A DNA stretch of 18,143 nucleotides from Prevotella sp. UBA3776 (GTDB lineage Bacteria; Bacteroidota; Bacteroidia; Bacteroidales; Bacteroidaceae), in contig DFFM01000047.1 of the NCBI GenBank assembly GCA_002369515.1, positions 1 to 18,143 of the forward strand. The letters run 5' to 3'. Shown piece after piece: positions 14,083-18,143 of the stretch (the stretch's first letter is position 1; every line of letters begins with the position of its first letter). The notes beneath the pieces are model-generated. The model did not search any database and was not told the origin of the DNA. It was given only the letters and a program-made list of their open reading frames with translations. The position numbers were made by a program, and so were the translations under genes.

Positions 14083-15633
14083 TTATACCTCCTTGTGTAG
14101 TTCGTGGCCTTCCACGTAGATGGCCGAGAACGGACGTGCCGGGCAGAGATTCTCGCAGGCACCACAGCCGATGCAGCGGCTCTCGTTGACCGCGGGGATG
14201 TAGGCCGACTCTTCGTCGTTGGGGTCGGAGGGTATCATTTCGATGGCTCCCACGGGGCAGTGGCGGGCGCAGTTGCCACACTCCACTCCGTCGGTCAGCG
14301 GAACGCAATTCTTCTTTATCCACACGGCGTGGCCAATTTGGGTGGACGCCTTCACCTCCTTGGTGATGGGCTTGATGGCTCTCGTTGGGCATACGTCGGC
14401 ACAGCGCGTACACTCGGGGCGGCAGTAGCCCAGTTCGTAGGACATGACGGGCTGCATAAAGCTGCTGAGGCTGTTGGAAGGCCGCAACACCTGATTGGGA
14501 CATTCCGACACGCACAACTGACAAGCTGTGCAGTGCTGGGCCATGTTTCGTGCGCTCATGGAGCCCGGCGGCGTGATGGGCGTCTGGCGTTCGGGCGCCA
14601 CTTTCTCCTGAATGACGGCCAGCCCGCCATCCACTTTCTTCTTGTCCTGTGCCATGGCTGCCGTGGTTGCCATGGCAGCACTCAGCAGGAAGGCGCGCTT
14701 TCCGCCATCCACGCTGGCATTTCCTGCGTTTCCGGAGATACCGGATTCTCCGGATTTTCCGGAATCTCCGGGCTTTCCGGTTTTTCCGGAATTTCCGGGC
14801 TCACTGCCTTTTGTGCTGAAGCTTCCTGGAGCATAGCTTAGTGCGCCGAAATGGCATTTGTCTATGCAGTTGCCGCACACCACGCAGCGGCTGTAATCCA
14901 CCGTGTGGGTCTTGTAGTCTATGCAGGCGGCCTTGCAGTTCTTTGAGCAGAGCGAGCAGTTGCGACACTTGTCGGCATCGAATCGTATCTTGAACCACGA
15001 GAAACGTGCGAAGAAACTCAGTGCCGTTCCTACGGGACAGATGGTGTTGCAGTAGGTGCGCCCGTTGCGCCAGGCCAAGGCACTGACCACCAGCAGCGTG
15101 ACGGCGGCTACGGCGAGCACCACGCCAGCCGCGGGCACCAGCACTTCGGTGTGATAGAAAGCGTAGCTGTCAGCGCGCTCGGCCAACTCGGCCAGCACGT
15201 TGTTGCCAAATTTCCAGATGGGCTGGAAAATCATGGTGGCAATGCGCCCGTAGGCAGAGTAGGGGGCCAGCAGCTGTACCACCGAGCCTATGCCCGCCAC
15301 GAGGGCCACCACCATGATGCCCAGCATCGGGTAGCGCAGCCAGGAAACGGCTTTCGAATAGGTGTACTTATTCTTCTTGCGGCGCAAACGTGCCACCACA
15401 TCCTGGAAAACGCCCAGCGGACAGATGACCGAACAATAGATGCGTCCGAACACCAGCGTGAGCAGCAGCAAAGCGATGATGACCAGCGCGTTGAGAGCAA
15501 GGACTGCTGGCAGGAACTGAATCTTCGCCATCCATCCCAGCCAGTGGTGGAGCGTTCCCGTGAAGTCGAGGAACAGCAGGGTGATGCCGACGAAGAAGAT
15601 GGTTGCCAAGGCAATTCTGATTTTTCTTAGCAT
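14083..15633 (-). CDS. Membrane polyferredoxin (NapH/NosR-like) with internal Tat-like signal
   Basis: A 516-residue membrane iron-sulfur protein. Residues 1-215 contain four or five transmembrane segments and the paired YCSVICP (66-72) and YCNTICP (194-200) motifs of NapH/NosR/CcoG-type quinol-linked electron carriers. Two [4Fe-4S] sites follow (CRNCSLCSKNC at 223 onward and CVVCGNCIDKC at 250-260). Next come a Gly-X-Y linker (276-305) and GGKRAFLLSAAMATTAAMAQ (310-329), which resembles a Tat signal with a KR in place of RR and ends in AMA. The remainder (360-516) holds four more cluster motifs: CTACQLCVSEC, CRPECTRCADVC, CGNCARHC and CIGCGACENLC. The expected topology puts the first clusters in the cytoplasm and the last four in the periplasm. 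It lies between tatC and the exported AKR gene, so it is the likely electron donor to the latter. No Nap or Nos catalytic subunit is nearby. Confidence 0.88.
   Translation of the reverse strand: MLRKIRIALATIFFVGITLLFLDFTGTLHHWLGWMAKIQFLPAVLALNALVIIALLLLTLVFGRIYCSVICPLGVFQDVVARLRRKKNKYTYSKAVSWLRYPMLGIMVVALVAGIGSVVQLLAPYSAYGRIATMIFQPIWKFGNNVLAELAERADSYAFYHTEVLVPAAGVVLAVAAVTLLVVSALAWRNGRTYCNTICPVGTALSFFARFSWFKIRFDADKCRNCSLCSKNCKAACIDYKTHTVDYSRCVVCGNCIDKCHFGALSYAPGSFSTKGSEPGNSGKTGKPGDSGKSGESGISGNAGNASVDGGKRAFLLSAAMATTAAMAQDKKKVDGGLAVIQEKVAPERQTPITPPGSMSARNMAQHCTACQLCVSECPNQVLRPSNSLSSFMQPVMSYELGYCRPECTRCADVCPTRAIKPITKEVKASTQIGHAVWIKKNCVPLTDGVECGNCARHCPVGAIEMIPSDPNDEESAYIPAVNESRCIGCGACENLCPARPFSAIYVEGHELHKEV
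14732..14803 (-). repeat. 9-bp minisatellite encoding a collagen-like linker
   Basis: Eight consecutive 9-base units, each beginning ccgg on the plus strand (14732, 14741, 14750, 14759, 14768, 14777, 14786, 14795), encode Gly-X-Y triplets (GNS GKT GKP GDS GKS GES GIS GNA) in the polyferredoxin. Because the unit is three codons, gain or loss of copies keeps the frame and would only change linker length between the NapH-like core and the exported ferredoxin domain. Confidence 0.9.
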
Positions 15634-15676
15634 AATGTTTTTTTGTATTGATTTTTAGTTCTTATTTATTTGTTTC

Positions 15677-16459
15677 TTAGTTTTCTTCTTGTTTGCCCTC
15701 ACGGTTGGTCAGCGCAACGATGGCGATGCTCGCCTCGTAGAGCAGCCAGATGGGCAGGGCGACGATGAAGAGGGTCAGTGCGTCGGTGGTGGGTGTTATG
15801 ACGGCCGCCACAATGAGTATGACCACCAAGGCGTGGCGGCGGGTCTGCCGCATGAAGCTGGCCTTGAGAATGCCCATGACGGCCATGAGCCAGCACACAA
15901 CGGGCAATTCGAACACCACTCCCATGATGAAGCTCATGCCGATGAGCGTGTCCATGTAGGACTGCAGCGTGAGCATGTTCTCCACGTCGGCGCTCACTTG
16001 GTAGGTGCCAAGGAAGCGCACCGTGAGCGGGAAAATGAGAAAGTAGTTGAGCAGCGTCCCCACGACGAACATCAGGTAGGCCGAGCCAACAACGCGCGTG
16101 GCATAGCGGCGTTCGTTGGCGTAGAGGGCGGGCGAGACAAAGCGGAACAGTTCGTAGAGCACGTAGGGCGATGCCAGCAGAAGTCCGGCGTAGAGGGCTG
16201 TCTTCATGTGGATCATGAACTGTTCGGTGAGTCCGGTGTTCATCAGGTGGATGCTGAAGGGTTCAACGCCCAGCAGCCTGTAGCTGACAAAATCGCTGCT
16301 GCGCGGCGCCAGCACTATGGCGAACAACTCGTCCTTGAAGCAGAAAGCCGCCATTCCCAGCACCACCGACACCACCGCCATGCGCATGATGCAGTGGCGC
16401 AGTTCGTCCAGATGGTCCCAAAAGGTGGCTGTGGCACCGCTCTGAGCTTCGTCTTTCAT
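15677..16459 (-). CDS. tatC: Sec-independent protein translocase subunit TatC
   Basis: A 260-residue six-helix inner-membrane protein, the receptor of the twin-arginine translocase that recognises Tat signals. Family marks: FWDHLDELR near the N-terminus (13-21), the conserved Glu in [27 protein letters not shown], and [22 protein letters not shown] in the last helices. The ATG overlaps the TGA of tatA by four bases (ATGA, 16456-16459), a classic coupling arrangement. It is followed 43 bases later by the polyferredoxin gene, so the translocase is encoded with its probable clients. Confidence 0.95.
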   Translation of the reverse strand: MKDEAQSGATATFWDHLDELRHCIMRMAVVSVVLGMAAFCFKDELFAIVLAPRSSDFVSYRLLGVEPFSIHLMNTGLTEQFMIHMKTALYAGLLLASPYVLYELFRFVSPALYANERRYATRVVGSAYLMFVVGTLLNYFLIFPLTVRFLGTYQVSADVENMLTLQSYMDTLIGMSFIMGVVFELPVVCWLMAVMGILKASFMRQTRRHALVVILIVAAVITPTTDALTLFIVALPIWLLYEASIAIVALTNREGKQEEN

Positions 16460-16677
16460 TGGGCTTCAGGCTTGTCGTCCTTGGAAGGTTTGCTGTCCAG
16501 TTCCTTGGTGTCGTTGATTTCGTTGATTTCGTTCATGCCTTCCTTGAAGCTCTTGACGCCCTTGCCCAGGCCTTTCATCAGTTCGGGAATCTTCGACCCG
16601 CCGAACAGCAGCAGCACAATCAGCGCAATGACAATGATTTCCTGTGTGCCGATGCCTAAAAACAATGTATAGTCCAT
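16456..16677 (-). CDS. tatA: Sec-independent protein translocase subunit TatA
   Basis: A 73-residue TatA-type pore protein: one N-terminal transmembrane helix ([13 protein letters not shown], about 14-26), the [22 protein letters not shown] hinge and amphipathic helix, and an acidic/lysine-rich tail. The length fits TatA; no separate TatB is encoded here, consistent with TatAC systems in which one protein does both jobs. The start at 16677 gives [13 protein letters not shown]; an upstream ATG would add 23 basic residues unlike the family. It lies 40 bases after the MgtC-like gene with no promoter seen in between. Confidence 0.92.
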   Translation of the reverse strand: MDYTLFLGIGTQEIIVIALIVLLLFGGSKIPELMKGLGKGVKSFKEGMNEINEINDTKELDSKPSKDDKPEAQ

Positions 16678-16717
16678 TCTTCTGTATTTTCTTTTTTTTG
16701 AGGTTCCTGTTTTTCGT

Positions 16718-17191
16718 TCATTCGTTTTCTTCAGGGTCGGCGGCAATGCCCTTCTCCTTGTTGCGCTCGTTCATCTGGTGCAGAAAAAAGTTCATGGCCT
16801 CGAGCCCGAGCAACACCAGCAGCGTGGCCACCGAGGCCAGCGCATACATGCCCGAACCGCAGGTGAGGCCGATGGCCGCTGTCACCCATACGCCGGCAGC
16901 CGTGGTGAGTCCCTTGACGGCGTGTTTCTGTATCATGATGGTGCCCGCACCAATGAAACCAATGCCCGACACCACCTGGGCTGCCACGCGCGACGGGTCG
17001 AGGCGCACGGTGCCTACTTGCAGCACTTCGTTGAAGCCGTACATCGACACTATCATGAAGAGCGCACTGCCCAGCGCCACCAGGAAATGAGTGCGAAACC
17101 CTGCCTCCTTAGAGCGGTACTCGCGTTCCAGTCCGATGGCACCGCCCAGCAGGGCGGCAACAAAAATCCTGAGAATGAAGTCCAATGTCAT
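16718..17191 (-). CDS. MgtC/SapB family inner-membrane protein
   Basis: A 157-residue protein with four or five transmembrane helices and the MgtC/SapB signature: [33 protein letters not shown] (15-47), [13 protein letters not shown] (72-84) and [17 protein letters not shown] (92-108). Only the membrane core is present, without the C-terminal ACT-like domain of Salmonella MgtC. Proteins of this family are linked to survival at low magnesium and inside hosts, partly through control of ATP synthase, but the role of short versions is unclear. It begins the minus-strand run that continues with tatA, tatC, the polyferredoxin and the AKR. A TAAATTTG element 21 bases upstream could drive all five genes. 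Confidence 0.9.
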   Translation of the reverse strand: MTLDFILRIFVAALLGGAIGLEREYRSKEAGFRTHFLVALGSALFMIVSMYGFNEVLQVGTVRLDPSRVAAQVVSGIGFIGAGTIMIQKHAVKGLTTAAGVWVTAAIGLTCGSGMYALASVATLLVLLGLEAMNFFLHQMNERNKEKGIAADPEENE

Positions 17192-17212
17192 GTCTTGCGT
17201 TTTTGTTCGCTA

Positions 17213-17220
17213 CAAATTTA
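17213..17220 (-). promoter_or_regulatory. Bacteroidota -7 promoter element for the mgtC-like/tat operon
   Basis: The minus strand reads TAAATTTG, matching TAnnTTTG, 21 bases before the ATG at 17191. No TTTG box is visible at the normal -33 distance, so the match is only moderate. Confidence 0.5.
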
Positions 17221-17306
17221 CGAATTAGTTTTTTATTTCCGTCTGCTTTTGTTGTATTTTTCTAGCCGAAGGTCGTTTTTTTTGCGTTTTTTTTGCGTTA
17301 TTGTCA

Positions 17307-17335
17307 TTGGTTTCGCGTTTTTTGTTGTATTTTTG
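17307..17335 (+). promoter_or_regulatory. Bacteroidota promoter for the nitroreductase gene
   Basis: TATTTTTG at 17328-17335 matches TAnnTTTG and is preceded after 18 bases by a TTG at 17307-17309. The ATG at 17410 follows about 75 bases later, behind an A-rich leader. The intergenic stretch 17192-17409 otherwise holds only T-rich runs. Confidence 0.65.
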
Positions 17336-17409
17336 CAACGATTATATGCACAAAAGTTAAACGACCCTATTTCAAGAAACAATAATCCCCAACAAACAGA
17401 CACACAGAC

Positions 17410-18039
17410 ATGAAAAAAATGATTATGGCCGCCATGGCAATGGTGATGGCCACAAGTTGCATGACGGCGCAGGAAGTGCGCACACTGCCACTGCCCACCA
17501 CGGGCGAAGTGAAAATGACGCTCATGGACGCGCTCAAGCAGCGCAGCTCGGAGCGCGAATACGACAGCTCGCGCATGGTGGACGACCAGACGCTGGCCAA
17601 CCTTCTCTGGGCCGCCTGCGGCATCAGCCGTCCCGAGAGCGGCAAGATTACGGCCGCCTCGGCCATCAACGCCCAGGACATCCATGTGTACGTATGCACG
17701 GCGCAGGGGGCATGGCTCTTCCAGCCCAAGGACAACAGCCTGCTGAAGATTACCGACCAGGATTTGCGCAAGGCCGTTGCCGGGCGTCAGGACTTTGCCG
17801 CCACGGCACCCGTATCGCTGGTGTTGGTGAGCGACCTGAGCATGTTTGGTGGACGCGGCAGTGGCGAGACATTCGGTTGCATGGATGCCGGCTATGTGAG
17901 CCAGAACATCTATCTGGCCTGCACGGCTTTGGGACTGAAGACCGTGGCGCGCGCCAGCATGTTCAAGGACGAATTGTCTGAAGGGCTGAAACTCAATGAG
18001 AACCAGGTTCTTATGTTGAACCACCCCGTGGGCTATTAA
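17410..18039 (+). CDS. Exported SagB/nitroreductase-family protein
   Basis: A 209-residue FMN-dependent nitroreductase-fold protein of the SagB/ThcOx type. An N-terminal signal (MKKMIMAAMAMVMATSCMTA) suggests export; MATSC could be a lipobox (Cys17), or cleavage may follow MTA at residue 20. The FMN-binding region QRSSEREY (44-51) corresponds to the RRSxRxF motif of the fold, followed by LANLLWAACGISRPESGK, the central MDAGYVSQNIYLACTALGLKTVARA (158-182) and the closing HPVGY. It lacks the YcaO/McbC-type partners of toxin-maturation loci, so azoline oxidation is unlikely. It is divergent from the tat operon and has its own promoter. Its substrate and the flavin source outside the cytoplasm are unknown. 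Confidence 0.88.
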   Translation: MKKMIMAAMAMVMATSCMTAQEVRTLPLPTTGEVKMTLMDALKQRSSEREYDSSRMVDDQTLANLLWAACGISRPESGKITAASAINAQDIHVYVCTAQGAWLFQPKDNSLLKITDQDLRKAVAGRQDFAATAPVSLVLVSDLSMFGGRGSGETFGCMDAGYVSQNIYLACTALGLKTVARASMFKDELSEGLKLNENQVLMLNHPVGY

Positions 18040-18111
18040 CCAACCGTTCGCGCTACAGTCAGCCTCATCAAGCTGGTGGCAGCCCGCATGGAGGACTTGG
18101 ACACTTGCCGT

Positions 18112-18143
18112 GTTGCAAGCTCTGCGTCTTTTCAAAAACCAAT
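18112..18143 (-). repeat. Dispersed intergenic repeat, right copy (inverted)
   Basis: Read on the minus strand from the window end, this begins attggtttttgaaaagacgc and matches the copy at 53-85 in all but about four positions. The stretch 18040-18111 between the nitroreductase stop and this repeat holds no supported gene; a small cttgc/gcaag stem is visible near 18105-18119. Confidence 0.6.

Noticed and set aside
14083..15633. Nitrate or nitrous-oxide respiration locus, suggested by the NapH/NosR-like protein
   Set aside because: No NapA, NapB, NapG, NosZ or related catalytic gene is present; neighbours are tat genes and an AKR.
17410..18039. Peptide-toxin or azoline-forming oxidase cluster, suggested by the SagB-type fold
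   Set aside because: No YcaO cyclodehydratase, precursor peptide or transporter is adjacent, and the protein carries an export signal.
17233..18135. 300-codon minus-strand ORF covering the nitroreductase gene
   Set aside because: Antisense to a protein with clear nitroreductase motifs and a signal peptide. It crosses the nitroreductase promoter and T-rich intergenic DNA, and would start with TTG inside the terminal repeat.
1..18143. Mobile element, prophage, CRISPR array, tRNA or rRNA genes
   Set aside because: No transposase, integrase, phage structural gene, regularly spaced direct repeats or cloverleaf-like sequence was found on reading the intergenic regions.

Overview
This window looks like chromosomal DNA from a Bacteroidota species, most likely order Bacteroidales and a Prevotella-like member. 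The reasons are: repeated TAnnTTTG promoter elements (the Bacteroidota -7 consensus) in front of several genes; A-rich leaders instead of consistent Shine-Dalgarno sites; a secreted family 43 glycosidase; tandem deoxynucleoside kinases; and a PurF-like protein with an N-terminus I associate with this phylum. This assignment rests on family knowledge; no search was run. No rRNA, tRNA, CRISPR array, transposase or phage gene was seen.

Layout, left to right. (1) 226-942 (-): a YcdX-type PHP-domain phosphohydrolase, divergent from the next block. (2) 1110-5653 (+): a tight four-gene operon made of a membrane sensor with SpoIIE-type phosphatase and RsbW-like kinase domains in one chain, a STAS antagonist, a RelA/SpoT-type alarmone synthetase and a separate HD-type alarmone hydrolase. 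This joins a complete partner-switch module to a split make/break pair for (p)ppGpp-like nucleotides. (3) 5654-6800: two tandem repeats or hairpins, one doubtful secreted ORF, one conserved-looking 131-residue protein of unknown function, and two terminator-like hairpins. (4) 6932-9025 (+): a secreted GH43 glycosidase with a C-terminal trefoil-like domain, overlapping by 56 bp the 3' end of a convergent pair of deoxynucleoside kinases (8970-10306, -). (5) 10553-12520 (+): a PurF-like phosphoribosyltransferase whose glutaminase active site is lost, then a MaoC/NodN-like hydratase, ended by a strong bidirectional terminator. (6) 12637-17191 (-): an apparent operon of mgtC-like gene, tatA, tatC, a membrane polyferredoxin with an internal Tat-like signal, and a Tat-signal aldo/keto-reductase lipoprotein carrying two [4Fe-4S] motifs. 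(7) 17410-18039 (+): an exported SagB-type nitroreductase.

The two most interesting units are the partner-switch/alarmone operon and the Tat/polyferredoxin/AKR operon. In the second, the export machine is encoded with two iron-sulfur proteins that both carry Tat-like signals. This suggests that quinol- or cytoplasm-derived electrons pass through the membrane polyferredoxin to a periplasmic or lipid-anchored reductase. Both ends of the window carry inverted copies of the same roughly 32 bp sequence, probably a dispersed intergenic repeat and perhaps the reason a contig breaks there.
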